Assembly (NCBI GenBank): GCA_026929865.2
Contig: CM049396.1
Span: 27,422,501 to 27,486,500, forward strand
Reading direction: 5' to 3'
DNA from: Hyperoplus lanceolatus
Taxonomy: Eukaryota > Chordata > Actinopteri > Uranoscopiformes > Ammodytidae
Length of the DNA: 64,000 bases
Under the pieces are notes generated by a model, which did not search any database, was not told the origin of the DNA, and saw only the letters and a list, made by a program, of their open reading frames with translations. The number at the start of each line of letters is the position of its first letter. Positions within the stretch are counted from its first letter, which is position 1. The translations under genes were made by a program, and so were the position numbers. Positions 1-12,908 of the stretch are shown piece after piece.

Positions 1-2338
1 GTCCACTTAAATGGCTTCACTTTAGAGAGGAATAAGGCTTTTGATGAAACTCATAAGACTAATCGGAGTCAACTATTCACTAAATGTCCAGCGAGGGCCA
101 TTGTGCGCATGATGAAACGTTTCTGGGGGCAATCTAAAATAAAGAAAGACGAGATTAGACGTGGGCCTAATTAAACCAATCAATTACTCATATACATTTT
201 TTTATTGTTATAAGTATGGATGCAATGATCATAGTCTGAACAGAGTTCAAGTACTGTGACACAGTGTTATAATATATAATCTGTCACGAGAATTATACAT
301 CGACAATTAGCCTTATTAGCACAGGTCTAAGTTCAGACAGTCACAACGGCTTCTTCGTGCCACTGGCTTGTTTTCTTTTAAATGTGGCCTTTATTGCACT
401 TAAAAATGAAAGAGTCACGACGCCCTGGCTCCTGCCATATCCTGTATACCTCCAAGTGAACAAATCACGACCTCCACCCCGCCCACAGCTCTCCCCAGTA
501 CTAACAAAGCACAGGCGACAGAGCCCTGCTGTTTGTGTTTTTAAGCGTGGCCTTGGCCCAGTGCACTGACATGGAGTGTAGGCAACAAGGGTCCACAATG
601 GATCGGCTCCCATGTGACAGTGTATTTAATAACAGTGTTAACACTGCTGCGATGTGCATCATCTCAAAACTCCTGATTAACAATGCACCTAATTGGTTTT
701 CCCTTGGACTCAATAATCTCAAAGCTGTTTATAATAAAACTAACTCTATTATCTGACTGTCTGGATAAGCACCTGATTCAATAGAGTGCATGTGTTGGGA
801 GTAATATTTAGGGGGGAAATTTAGACTTTATGTCTGACAATTATGTGCAGACATTTGAAAAACAACTCGGTCTGGTAATGGCTTGGTAATTTCCCTACAT
901 TGTTCCAGCTGCTGTTCTTTGAATTAATGGACAAGAAGAAAGAAAGGAAAAAAAGAAAAAAAGAGTTGCTCCAAAGGTAAATTGTGAAATGACCAGTATT
1001 GTCATCCATTGCCCCCCATGCTTTTTTAAATACACATGGGGAATGCTCACTGGCTGATAATCTGAGTGAATGTAAGCTGATGTGGCAGAGAAATGTTACA
1101 CTGTGACATTTCAAAGAAGCTGGCCAGACTCGGCCTGAATCAGTAGCTCAAACATATCAGCCACGGCATTAAAAGGGACTCTTATCATATCAAAGTCTGT
1201 GTCCAGTGCCAGTAATGGCGATTGATTGTTGTATAAAATGCCACAATGACATTTCAGCTGTCAGCACATATACCATACTGTAATATAGCTTTCTGTTGAA
1301 CTAGCCTCAAACCAGAACTCCTCCTCTAAACTACCTTTCACAAGAATATTTTCTTTCTTATTTCAACACTAAACATTGCATAAGACATGATATACATCAG
1401 TCATTGCTGTTGAATATTTGAAGTGCTAATGAACCCACCTTTTTGTGGTTGCTGTGCTAAACATTTGAGAGGAAGAGAAGGGAGTTACAAAAAAGAAAGA
1501 AAAGGGCAAGCGGTGAGATGCATTTCAAAAGGAACATAGCTTTTTCCTCAGGTCAAATTCCATTGTAGAGCGAGGGTGGGACAGTGGGTGTCGGTGGTTT
1601 TATAAGAGGAATAATGAGATGATGCTCTAGGGAGAGAGGGATACTTGAATTAAATGAATTGGTCGGTTTAGCAACAGGCTGTTTGAAGTCAGTCAAACTT
1701 GAATGGGAGAGGAAAGCGCATGGGAGTCAATGGGGGAAAAAGCAGGTTTTTCTGTAGACCAGCACTAAAATGCACAGGCCATTGATTTCAGATTCAGTCA
1801 GCCATTTAGGAATAACACAACGTTCATCTAAATAATACCTCATTGAACAGCATTTCCATATTATTAATTGCAGCCAACTGGCAAGCAAACTTCTTATTAA
1901 AGACTGCAACAATGTCTGCCAAATGTAATACCATCACCACCACACACCTATATTTCCTCTCATGGGTACCCACAGAGTTGATGAATAATGTAGACCTAAT
2001 TTGATGGCGTGTCTCATTCTTCATGTTGGACACCTCTGGACATGTTCTGGCTGTATCTGGCCTCCTCGCTCTGGATCACTTTACACGTAGGTGTCTGTGT
2101 CCATGACAGCCCGTGCTCACTTGGTACACCTGCACTCTGATATGGATTGTCAACCATCGCAAGACAGATTCTGACTTCACGTTACAGGCAGGGCCGTCAA
2201 GGGTTACCAGGCACTGTGTCGGTTCCCCCCGATCAGGCTGGACAGCTGCTGTGTTGTTTGTTTTGCTTCTGTCAGAGGGTGAATTTTTTAATTATATAAA
2301 TTTTTCTTCTCTTCTCCCCCCTCTTGAACTCTATGCAG
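1..2338 (+). other. gata2a: 3' part of the gata2 intron upstream of the N-finger exon
   Basis: Non-coding sequence before the first visible gata2 exon. It ends in a pyrimidine-rich tract (about 2304-2330) and the acceptor AG at 2337-2338. No reading frame here resembles the GATA2 N-terminal activation region, so the preceding coding exon lies outside the window. Nothing else can be named with confidence. The block around 1110-1270 is less AT-rich than its surroundings and could be a conserved non-coding element, but that is only an impression. Confidence 0.7.
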
Positions 2339-2484
2339 AGGGCCGTGAATGTGTGAACTGCGGTGCCACCTCCACCCCACTGTGGCGACGGGATGGGACC
2401 GGCCACTACCTGTGCAATGCCTGCGGACTGTACCACAAGATGAACGGCCAGAACCGACCACTCATCAAGCCCAAGCGCAGACTG
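2339..2484 (+). CDS. gata2a: GATA2 coding exon: N-terminal zinc finger
   Basis: GATA2 is a nuclear transcription factor for haematopoietic stem/progenitor cells, endothelium and neurons. This exon encodes its N-terminal C4 zinc finger, which in the family stabilises DNA binding and binds FOG cofactors. The exon starts in phase 1 (the last two bases of a Glu codon), then reads [17 protein letters not shown] and onward to LIKPKRRL. The cysteines follow C-X2-C-X17-C-X2-C. The acceptor AG is at 2337-2338 and the donor GTGAGT at 2485-2490. The 146-bp exon ends on a codon boundary and matches the family exon structure. The Ser in GATSTP is what human GATA3 has, where human GATA2 has Ala, so this exon alone does not separate the paralogues. 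The C-terminal exon decides for GATA2. Confidence 0.95.
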
Positions 2485-4776
2485 GTGAGTCCCACACTTC
2501 TCCCTCCGTCGCCTTCTTCTGCTCTGAGCGAAGGTCCCCAAATATGAGCACAAAGCAGATGCCGGCAGCACAATTCCAGGAAAGTTATATTTTCCCTATG
2601 ATCTTCCTGGTATTGTTTGTGCCTCTCACCCCCCGATGATCCGCCTTCATGGCCTGTTACAATACTGCTACTATTGCCATTGTTCCTGCTATCATTATTG
2701 CTGGTACTTCTGATACTGTTACTGATACCAATGCCCATGCTGCTTTAGTTAACACCATGCTTGAGTAAATGAAAAGCAGCGTGGACACATAACATTCCTG
2801 TCCTGGCTGTGTACCACTGCTCCAGAGCTGCACATCCACTTCTGACATTAACCCTACTGGAGCAGCACACAGCACTCTGTGTCATCCTTTATTTATTTTG
2901 CGGCATTCAAAACAACTTTTTAATCTTAATCTTCTAAAATTGATATCTGAAAATAAATGTTATTCTTTTTTTATAGCCTTGTTGTATTATTGTTTTTAAG
3001 GTTTGCTATTTTCCGACAATCCTGATTCTTTTATAGTTTAGCAAAACTAAGGTATTTTTCTTTTGAACTTTAGAACAAACTTTAGAACATAAATTCAGTT
3101 ATAGTCCCAAATAAAAATACGTTTATACAAATTTAAACTTTAGTCTCTGTGAATGGTTAATTGTTTAGCATAAAAATTAAGACAAGAATGCCATTTCTAA
3201 CTTAATGTGTTTTGGCAATGAAATAAATTGCAATAAGGTCAGAAATAATTAGTAAAAGGTGAGTAAGAATAAAGGCCAAATTATAACCAATTAATGAATA
3301 TTAATTCTAATAATTATGTTAATATAATACTATTAATAATAAAAAGTTTAGTAGCCAACTGGTGTTACCTTTTATCTTCTCATTTTCCAAGGCTAATTAT
3401 GATGAGGGAGGCTGCATACAGGGTCTAATGGTCTTAATTAATATTGGCTGATAATTTGACTTTTAAGTAAATTGGCCGCCATCAAACGATCGGTAAGGCA
3501 TTGTGGATGGACCATTCGTTCCAAAAAAGGAATAGCCACATTAAAGCCTATTATATATTTTTTGATGCGGTCTGAGATGGTGAAGTTCAGTGGCCACCTC
3601 TACATCATTCCTCGTCGTCGTCAAACGTCCATAAGATTTTCCACTGGGCCGGCCCATGTGGAGGTAGCTTTTTGCATTTTCAGCTCAAGTGTTTTTCAGA
3701 GTTGTGTTCAAAGGGGCATCCAGTTGTTTCCTATCCGGATATCTGCACGGCTCAGATAAGGAAGTCAGGCTCCCGGCTGTTTCCGCCTTCAACCAGCGCG
3801 CTGCATTCTCTGTGGCCACACTGACATATACTGTAAAGAGATTATCACAACACTGGAGGAGCCGCTTATGTGTGAAGAGACAGACCGCGAGGGGCGGCCA
3901 TTGGAAAATAAATGGATTTATGTGCTTCTCTTGTTTGTCATAGGCTAGTCGGTCTCAATGCGCAGCGGCTTTTTTATTTTAAAATGTAAAGGTTAGGCCT
4001 ACACAGTATTTATTTCATCTTCAAAAATGACCAGAGCTATTGTTGCTCCCCAGGTAAACGGCAACGAGTCCACCTGAAATTAATTAAAAGAAAGAGCTTG
4101 ATGCTGGAGCAAAGCAAAGAGCCGCAGGGGTCTTGCATGTAAAGCTAATGTTTCTTATTATGTGTGAAGAATTGATCCGCAATGGACGCAGGAGCACGTT
4201 GCCAGGTAGGACACCGGGTCTTACACGACTTTGTAGACCCGTTTCCCTGGATCAGAATACAAAGAAGGTTTACACAAGGCCTGCTTTTATTAACAGTTAA
4301 CACCACAGTGCTTCTTTTTTTAATCAATTAAATATGATAAATGCCAGCAGGCGTGTAGCCTACACAAGTAGGCAGTCACTAGTAAAATGTTCCCGTATCT
4401 TATTGCTCAAAATAGAAAATGTGATCATGGTTGGAGCTATGTGCAGGCTACATGCAATTGATTTAATAGAGGGGCAAAGTATATTTTCCGCTCCAACTGT
4501 CGCTTCTTTTGATGCTTTTCTGCGCATGGTTTTGCGGGTAAAGTAGCCTATATAGACATCACGAAATTCCACGTGCCACCGTTTAATCTAAGAAAAAACT
4601 CTCCTAGCAGAAATAACAAAGTCATTGCGTGCAGATGCGAAATGATTATCCAACAACAGGATACTAAAGAACCGTGATATTTTACAATGTTTTTTTTGTG
4701 CAGCTCGTTGTCCGCGCTGACCTCACTACACGTGAATGGGTCATTATTCACCATGTATTTTCTCTGTTTCCTCTAG
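2485..4776 (+). other. gata2a: gata2 intron between the two zinc-finger exons
   Basis: A 2.3-kb intron with donor GTGAGT at 2485 and acceptor TAG at 4774-4776 after a pyrimidine tract. It is the positional equivalent of mammalian GATA2 intron 4 (intron 5 in some numberings), which carries the +9.5 enhancer. The stretch 2880-3380 is very AT-rich and shows nothing recognisable. From about 3390 to 3960 the composition becomes balanced and motif-dense, and it includes the E-box-like/GATA/ETS composite annotated separately. The rest (3960-4740) has no identifiable element. Confidence 0.85.
3640..3860 (+). promoter_or_regulatory. Candidate +9.5/i4-type GATA2 intronic enhancer with altered E-box
   Basis: Seen in the sequence: TATCTG at 3740-3745, an 8-bp spacer, AGATAA at 3754-3759, an abutting ETS core GGAA at 3760-3763, and a second ETS core (TTCC) at 3781-3784. 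Upstream are E-box sequences CATGTG (3655-3660), CAAGTG (3686-3691) and CAGTTG (3721-3726). A further GATA site lies at 3842-3847 on the minus strand. From established knowledge, the mammalian GATA2 +9.5 element in the same intron is CATCTG, 8 bp, AGATAA with ETS sites. It is bound by SCL/TAL1-GATA complexes and drives endothelial-to-haematopoietic expression. A zebrafish gata2a i4 enhancer is also described. Intron, order and spacing all match, so I infer orthology. The odd point is the E-box, whose first base is T rather than C. Confidence 0.75.
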
Positions 4777-5604
<828 letters not shown>

Positions 5605-5901
5605 GTCAACAGACCCCTGACCATGAAGAAAGAAGGCATCCAGACACGCAACCGCAAGATGTCCAGCAAGTCCAAGAGGAAGCGAGGGGGGGACGGATTC
5701 GATGAGCTCTCCAAGTGCATGCAGGACAAGACGTCTCACTTTGGCGGTGCGCCCGGCCTCACCAGCCACATGGCCCACATGGGTCACCTGCCCCCCTTCA
5801 GCCACTCCGGACACATGCTGCCTACTCCCACGCCCATCCACCCTTCATTCGGTCACCCCCACCACTCCAATCGGTCGCCGGTCTGGGCCGAGCCTCACTG
5901 A
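5605..5901 (+). CDS. gata2a: GATA2 terminal coding exon: basic tail and C-terminus
   Basis: This exon gives 98 residues and a TGA stop (5899-5901). It starts [18 protein letters not shown], the basic extension after the C-finger that contacts the DNA minor groove and contributes to nuclear localisation. It continues with [18 protein letters not shown], then [22 protein letters not shown]. These last segments are diagnostic of GATA2 rather than GATA3 or GATA1. The extreme end is unusual: vertebrate GATA2/3 proteins normally finish SSMVTAMG, while this frame ends [12 protein letters not shown]. The frame two bases further on reads VAGLG at 5874-5888, resembling the usual tail (see findings). 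I prefer gata2a over gata2b because of the intronic i4-type element, but the paralogue call is not certain. Confidence 0.93.
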   Translation, partial: VNRPLTMKKEGIQTRNRKMSSKSKRKRGGDGFDELSKCMQDKTSHFGGAPGLTSHMAHMGHLPPFSHSGHMLPTPTPIHPSFGHPHHSNRSPVWAEPH

Positions 5902-6815
5902 GAGCCCGCGCCCTGTAGGAGCCACCGCATCGCCATGAACACTAAATGGCCTCCACATCACGTTGATAAAAGCTGAGTGATACATTATTGCGTCATGTAC
6001 AGTGGTCGGAGGGCAGATACTTTTCAACTGGACTTAATGACTGCAGGTCACGTCATGCCTGACCTCACTGGTGGGACGCTGCAGAGCAGGACTTGAGCGA
6101 ACTCTGTGAAGAGCTAATGCGACGAGGGGTTTGCTAATCCCCGGGTGACTGAGGCTTGCAGGAATGGAGTGAATGGAGACGCTTGTCATTCTTTTTGCTT
6201 ATTTCTACTAAGTCACTTTGGTACCCACCTCTCCTTGACCCTGTAAGAGGAGACTCACAAGAGGTCTTAAAAAGAACCGCTGTTTTTTCACCTTACGGCC
6301 ATCTCATTATATACTGAGATAACGTGCACCCTGTCCATCCCCCCAGGCTGTCCTCCACAACTGCTGTGGACGGACGGACAAACTCTTCAGTGCTGCAAGT
6401 CTTGAGACAGCTACTGCAGCCGAAAAACACCTCTATTACGAAACCAGTCAGGCGCAGACTACAGTACCCACAAACCAGTGCTCTCCTCCTCACATGCTGG
6501 ATTGTACACCACCGCAATGCTCACCTGTTTTTAATAATGGACTTTTATTGAGAAAAGACACAGTAAATACAGTGTTTATAAATGCTTAATTGCTATTATT
6601 GTTGTTATATTTGATGTTATAATTATTGCTACAATAATTTATTTTCACTCTTTAAGCGTCAAAGACACATGGAAACTGTAATGATTTTGATTTCATGGTT
6701 ATTACGTAAAAGAAAAACACTGACCTATCTTAGATGAAAAGTCCCTGAGCTGTACGTTTTTATCATTTTGTCCATCTCACAAAAGTAAAGGAAATAAAGT
6801 TTAATACTAAAGTTG
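5902..6815 (+). other. gata2a: gata2 3' untranslated region
   Basis: Non-coding sequence after the stop codon, becoming AT-rich after 6530. It ends shortly downstream of the first good polyadenylation hexamer at 6793-6798. The end point is inferred from the usual 15-25 nt distance to the cleavage site. Confidence 0.65.
6793..6798 (+). terminator. Polyadenylation signal AATAAA of gata2
   Basis: Canonical hexamer about 0.9 kb after the stop codon, followed by a T/GT-rich stretch (6836-6850) that could be the downstream element. It is the first AATAAA on the + strand after the stop in a sensible position. Confidence 0.65.
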
Positions 6816-8418
6816 AGTCTCTCCATGCCTCGTAAATTTTGTCTGTCCCTCTATCACGGACACACGCACGCACACACACACAAAGCACGAGCCTACAACC
6901 TCTCCTTTTAATGAGGAGTGCTTGATTATTAAATTCATAAGTGATATCAGATGCATCGAGGGAAGCTCTGTGATCCCTTGAGCGTGGTAATGCTTTGGTC
7001 AGGCCCCTCCTCTATCTGTGATGGCGTGTTGTTCAGAGAAGGCCTCTTTGTGGAGCAGAGGCCCTGGGCTGGACCATTGTACCCCAGACAGCAGGCTCCA
7101 GCGAAGGGCTCCGGAGTCACAGACAGTCATACATATGCACAAAAACCCACATGCTCAAGCACACGCTCGGGGAAAAAATAAACACAAACCCTAATTCACA
7201 CCCCCAATGAACCATGCAAGGTCTCTCTTTTATAATGTCTAACAGGCATATTTTTTTTATTAGTATTTTTTTTTATCAATTTCTACTGAGTCATGAGTGC
7301 TGTTTGGCGGGAGCTTTTCTAGCTCCCTGTGTCTGTCGGAGTGGCCCTGTCTTTGGCTGCGGTGATTGGAGTGAGAGGAAGGACAGTGGGTGGTTAGTGG
7401 GAGAGAGAGAGAGAGAGGAGGAAGGAAAGGCAATCAGGCGACCTGAGCAAACACGTGAGGGTCTGCTCAGACCCTTCACACACAGATGTGCATGCAGCTG
7501 AGGCTGCCAGGAAGCAGGCGTCGACTCTGCTGCCCCCTCATCTCGTCCTCTTTTTTTTTGTTCTTCTTTGTTTTGTTTTTACACTCTCTCTCTTTCTGCT
7601 CTACCATTTGTTCTGTTTGCCTTTTATCCTCCTTTATTCTCTCTCTCTGTCATTCGGTCCCTCCCTCCCATTTGGACGATTAGTGTAAAATAAAGCGGTT
7701 TGAGGAGACTTTAAGCAGAGCCAGCCACTAATGAGTCTACTCGATTAGGGCCAATTGGAGGTCATCATCACTGAGTTCAACATACCCTCACACACCCACG
7801 GCACAAAACCATCCGATTACACAGTCCAAGCTAAAAGTGGACTACTACCCCTCCCTGAACCCTACACCAAACCCACATCTGCTGGACTGCTGTGGAGGTT
7901 ATATCTGCTGGGGTTTCCCACAGGCTAGATCAGTTCAAATTAGAAATAAGATGTATTCAGGAATGCATGAAGGTGCTTTTTTTGTTTACAGTAAAACTGG
8001 AGCACTGTGTTGTTGAACATCATAGCAGCCACAAAACTGACTGGCTGACTGTATGTGAGTGTCCGTTTTCAGAGAGGGGGTGGGATTCCCCTGATCCACT
8101 TGCAGAAACACCAGTGAAAATATAACACTCGACTGCCAATAAGAAGTCTAGCCATCTGTGTGTAGCGCAGTTCTGTGGGTGCTGGGCCGTGTGTACAGGC
8201 CGCAGCTCCAGCAGGTTGTGTGCTCGGCCGGGCTTGGCCGGACTCCTGGAGCCTGAGAGGGGGAGACAGAGAGAGCAAGCGCTCTTCAATGAGGCCCTCC
8301 AGAGGGAAAGGGCAGCGCTCCCAAAAATAATACAGCAGTCTGCCAGGCCAGCGACTCCCAGAGCAGCCCTCGCCTGAAAACACATCCGCAACACACATGC
8401 AGACATGGAGACACATGT

Positions 8419-8453
<35 letters not shown>

Positions 8454-9423
8454 GGGATGGTTGTGTGACAAAGCTTCTCATGTCTGATGCAGAGGCACAG
8501 TTTGTGTTTGTGGGAATCAGGCCAGACTGAGAAGACATAGCAGGTAGCAGCCGCATGACATGCACACTTGCACTCGAAATTATTCCTTGGCTAAGTGTTA
8601 TGTCATGGGCCACCGTTGCTCCATTTTCTAGCTCATTAAAATCATACAAACTCACCAGGCCTCTCTAGACCACCGGCTGCATTAAACAAGACATCCCCTC
8701 CTAACTCACATCATGAGTTATGTGACACCAAAAGAGCTGTAAAATAGGATGTTACTTATCTTCACTATCAAAGTCGAGTTCCATAGAAGTGAAGAGGAGA
8801 GATCGCAGATGCGTTGGCGGGGGGTGAACATGGCGGCCACCTAGATCAGAGCACGGGTAAGGTTTATGACTTCAACCTGGAACTGGATGTTTCAACTCAT
8901 CTCAACTCCCTACCCCCCTTTTAATTCTCCTCCTGCACTCTTCCGTTTGTCCTCACCCCAACTACCACCAACAACGCTCATTCCTTCTCTTGTGCTCCAT
9001 ATAACCCTCCATCTCTTCATTTTCCCCCTCTCCAACCCCCACCCTCCATACTACTCCCACTCTTTCCTTGTCTCCTACTCCCCCAAGTGTATTTGTTTTT
9101 CCATCAAATTGAATTAGCGGAATCAAAAGGTATCCCGACCATCCCCTCGCAAAGTTGAGTTAGGGAGAGAGAGACACAGAAGATGAAAGGAAGTGGAGCG
9201 CAGTTCAGATGCAGGTCTCTGAGTGCGTGTGTTGTGAGGGGGGGTTGACCTTTGCCTGGGCCTAACTAAAAAAAGCATTGTTCCTTCCTTAGACTCCTAG
9301 AGGGATATTAAGGCTGCAAGACGGGACAGTATTTGGATAGTAAAAACATGGCAAATATTTCTGCTTTCATTTGCCGTAAGGTTCAGTCACTTACTAAGTT
9401 GTTGGTTTGTTGACGTTAAGCAA
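6816..9423. other. Non-coding flank downstream of gata2
   Basis: No frame here has splice-flanked, conserved-looking coding sequence. Visible content includes a short GA run near 7405-7420, a T/CT-rich pyrimidine stretch at 7548-7672, a (CA)n run at 8420-8448 and a C/T-rich block at 8885-9110. The long minus-strand frames across 8020-8655 simply read through the CA run. Some parts (6900-7110, 7685-7760) look like vertebrate conserved non-coding DNA, but this cannot be tested from one sequence. Confidence 0.5.
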
Positions 9424-9781
9424 AGGTCAGATATTATGTTTATTTTCAGAATAAAATCTGTAATTTGGGTTCTACTCGAAACTTGAGACCACTAAAACAT
9501 ATTTCTCACAGGGCCATTGTTGAATCTGCTCTTTCCAGCCTCTGTCTAAAACGCTCCGTTTTAAAGCCCGTCGGCTTTGATTAGCCCTGAATCTAACTGC
9601 TGATCTGGAGGTGTGATTATCATAGGTGGGGGTTGAACACCGGTTTTCAAAAAAGGGGTGGAGAATAAGAGAGAGGACGTTTTTTATCTCATACTTTGGG
9701 AGTCTCTTGTCGCAACAGGGACCCATATACTGTATATGTTGAAAAACCATTAAAAGGTGCATTTTGCATAATAGGTGACCT
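9424..9781. mobile_element. Small non-autonomous DNA transposon (MITE), same family as the one at 13477
   Basis: The left end reads AGGTCAGATATTATG. The reverse complement of the right end reads AGGTCACCTATTATGC and continues into AAAATGCACCTTTT. The right terminus closely matches the left terminus of the larger element at 13477-14537, so the two are relatives. No coding capacity. The TTAA target duplication of the relative is not clearly kept here. Confidence 0.65.
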
Positions 9782-12336
9782 GAGCAAAAACAGAAGTTAC
9801 ATTTTGCTATGCATCGATGAAGCTTTGACTAAGCTCTCAACTGCTTGAAATCGTAATGGATACCGAGTCAAAGTGAGTGCTCTATGAGAGGACCCACACA
9901 TGAACTTCCTCTTTTCATGGATCAAGAGAAAATCATAGAAATACCCCTCTGACAGGAAAAAAGTGTGTATATTCAGTAAAACACCTGGTGGGCACTTTTC
10001 ATAGAAACCACCGCAGATACATCATTTGATGCATGAACAACTCTGAATACTTTGAAAATGAATCAACCAGTGATGTGACCAGCAAAGCATTGACAGCGAT
10101 AACTGTCTCTCAGTGAGAAGCAGAGCTGATAATCACTGATGACCTCTGTTGACAGGAAACAACCGCATCCTGACCTGCCAGAACGCCAAAATCTCAATCA
10201 TGATCTCTCCAAATGTCAGAAGTGAGTCAGAAAAAGTCAAAAGTGTTTCCGTTGTGACCCTGGACTGTTTCATCAAATTCATTTTAAGAAAAGATATTAT
10301 TACCACTTCAAACCTAAAATGAAGAGGCTGCTGTAGTAGTTAGTTACAGCTGCATACCCACCTTGACTGAGGGCATGGTTTTTCAAAGCAGTGGAGAAAA
10401 ATGGAAAAACAGGAAGTGAGAAGTTCAAACAGGAAATACTTATGTTGTACTATTAAGAACAATTAAGACCCTATAAGTCTGACAGAGACAGTAAAAAGAG
10501 ATTGATTACGAGGGGCACAAGGTTTATACAGTATTTAAGTGTAATTCTCTGCAGGGTAACTTCCTGTTTGCAGTAAGAGCACCCATTGCTAAAAAACAAT
10601 AATAATTGTTTTACTACACCAGCTAATAGTCAATTTAAAAAAATAAGTAAATGTTACGTAAAATGTCAACTTAATCTAAACATGGTTTTACCTTCAGAAA
10701 GAATACTTTCGCCAGTATTCATGGATTATTTTGTTATTATGAAAGTAGAGAAGTGAAAGAGGGAAAGACAGGGAGAGTGTTTCATATCATTCATCGGTGG
10801 CTGGAGATAGAACTTATTGCCACTGTTTGTGGTTTTGAAAAGGTTTCTGAGAAGAGTGTGGTAATTATGAAAGAGGGTCATGACTGCATAGAGTTACAGG
10901 TCTTTGTGGTTGCCATGTTGTAATCCCAAATGATTATCCCCTCTTGGTATCCCCTTGCCTCACTCTGACGGGGATGTTGCCGCCAAGCTAATGTGTCTGG
11001 GTTCTTCTGTTTGCACACAATCCCTGCTGAAATGAGGCGGATGAAAAAATCCTCACACCATTCAACTCCCCTCACCACACAAATTAGCTGCAATTGAAAC
11101 TAACACCATTATGAAACAGTCACCTGACGGTTCCCCATACTGATCAGTTCACACAATCTTTTCTACGGCAGTCGAGGGTGTAATCTGCAAAAAAAAAAAG
11201 TAGCTGTCAGAAAGAGGGTGTGGACATGCAGAGCACCCCTCCCTCCACTCACCCTGAAAAGGAGGTCAGTCTCCTCTCACCTGGGACAGGGAGCATTCAG
11301 GATGTTCACCTGGGACACTAGTGTTCAGCTCTCATTCATACCATGTTCTGCTGTGGCGCTCATGCTCACCTGCTCCGACAGACAAATTCATCCCCACTGT
11401 CTGAGGACAAATGAGCCCATTCATTCGGAGGTTCCCATTGACAAACCGGGGGGTAGGTACAGTACTAATGCCTGGGAGGGCTCAGGGGAGAGGGCGTCTG
11501 GACCTGCCATCCTCTTCCGCACCCATATAATGTCCCTGGCTATTCCCAGCCCCCGCCCGCTCCACTCGCTTTCACTGACAGGTAACTGGAGAAAGGCATG
11601 AGTGGGGGAGTTGAGGGCACATTGGCCAATGGCCAGGAGTGAGAGGATGAGACCCAGGTGCCTACCCCTAGATGGTTCCTCTGGACTCTCCCACAGGGAC
11701 TGATGACCAGACAGAGAACAGGAGGACTGTGGAGGACAGTAGAAGCCCACAGAGACCTGCTGTGCACTGCTCAGAATACCAAGCTGTTCAACTGCTATTG
11801 TAGACTAACCATGGTTGCTGGTGTGGTGGATTAAGTGACAGAGCTGCTCTGTGGCTGCCCTGAATTCACTGAATTCAAGTTATCCTCTCAACAAAGCATA
11901 GCTTCTCTCAGGGTTGTTTCACACCTGTTAGTTTGCTTCTAGTTTGCGTCCTTGCTTTTTAACAGGTTGGGTTCTCTTTCACACCTTTAGTACCCTCTGG
12001 TTCCAAGCGAACCAAAATGCAGCAGCATAAGCAACATAAGGAACTCTGTTCACTCATTGGTCTGATGTGTTTAGTAGGGGGGCAATAATGTTGTTCCTCA
12101 ACTGCTCTACAACTGTAGCCTTGAAATCCAGACCCACATCTAGAACAATACAGGGTCTGGCGATGGCAATAGACCTTCCCAACTTAAGGGGCAGCACAAA
12201 CGCATGCATTACAAAATACCACTGCACACAATTGGATAGCACTACCGACTATGACCAATCAGAGCAATGAACAAAGTGATGTATTAAGAGCAAATTAAAC
12301 TTTTGCCGTATCCAGTTGGCAAAACAGCAAATACAT
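9782..12336. other. Non-coding stretch, with a possible degraded DNA transposon at 11905-12260
   Basis: No convincing exon. Around 11915-12020 the sequence (cacacctgttagtttgctt, then ggttccaagcgaaccaaa) resembles the ends of fish MITEs, and similar wording recurs at 17260-17350. No matching second terminus was found, so this stays a suspicion. The remainder shows nothing I can name. Confidence 0.4.
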
Positions 12337-12503
12337 ATTTTGGCATTTTGTTCTTTATTAGAAAGTTTAGAGAGACAGAGTTGAAATGGGGCAAATAGGT
12401 AAAGACATGCAGAGAACTGCCCGAGTCGGATTCCAACCCAGGTCCGCTGCGAGGCATAGGCCTCTAGGGGGGCGCTCTGATCACTACACCACGAGCACAC
12501 CCA
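12337..12503 (-). mobile_element. tRNA-derived SINE, minus strand
   Basis: Read on the minus strand, the head carries a box-A-like GTGGTGTAGTGATCAGAGC (about 12474-12492) and a box-B-like GGTTGGAATCC (12428-12438), the RNA polymerase III promoter layout of a tRNA-derived SINE. A CT-rich body and an AATAAA-containing tail (about 12350-12370) follow, as in common teleost SINEs. The box sequences are diverged, so this is an old and probably silent copy. It lies just outside the pogo-like element that starts at 12537. Confidence 0.7.
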
Positions 12504-12908
12504 CGCCCTAAATACTTCTTTCTTACCAATGAAGGATAGAGGAGAATGGGGTTAGTAAGCACACTTTTCACTGTAATTGCTCATCAACAAAACATCTTTC
12601 AATAGTCATTCCTACATCAAATTGAAGCTTAAGGTGTTGGCTTGAAATGTGTATCCCTCTCATTTTCCTACTCATTGTAATGAAAACGTTAACGACCATC
12701 AAAGACACTGACACATTGTGACAACCAACCCCATCAAGGGGTCAGTTGTCACACACTATGGGGTTGCTTGTCACAATGGTATCTTAAAAATGGAAACTGG
12801 AAAAAATCTTGAAAAGAAGGCAAGAAGGCAGAACTAAATTTGAAATTTTAATTGCATTGTCAAGATGACGACATGAAGAACAAAACAAATAGGTCTAACA
12901 ATAATAGC

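Noticed and set aside
8020..8655. 211-residue minus-strand open frame
   Set aside because: It reads through a CA microsatellite (Val-Cys repeats), has no domain and no splice context.
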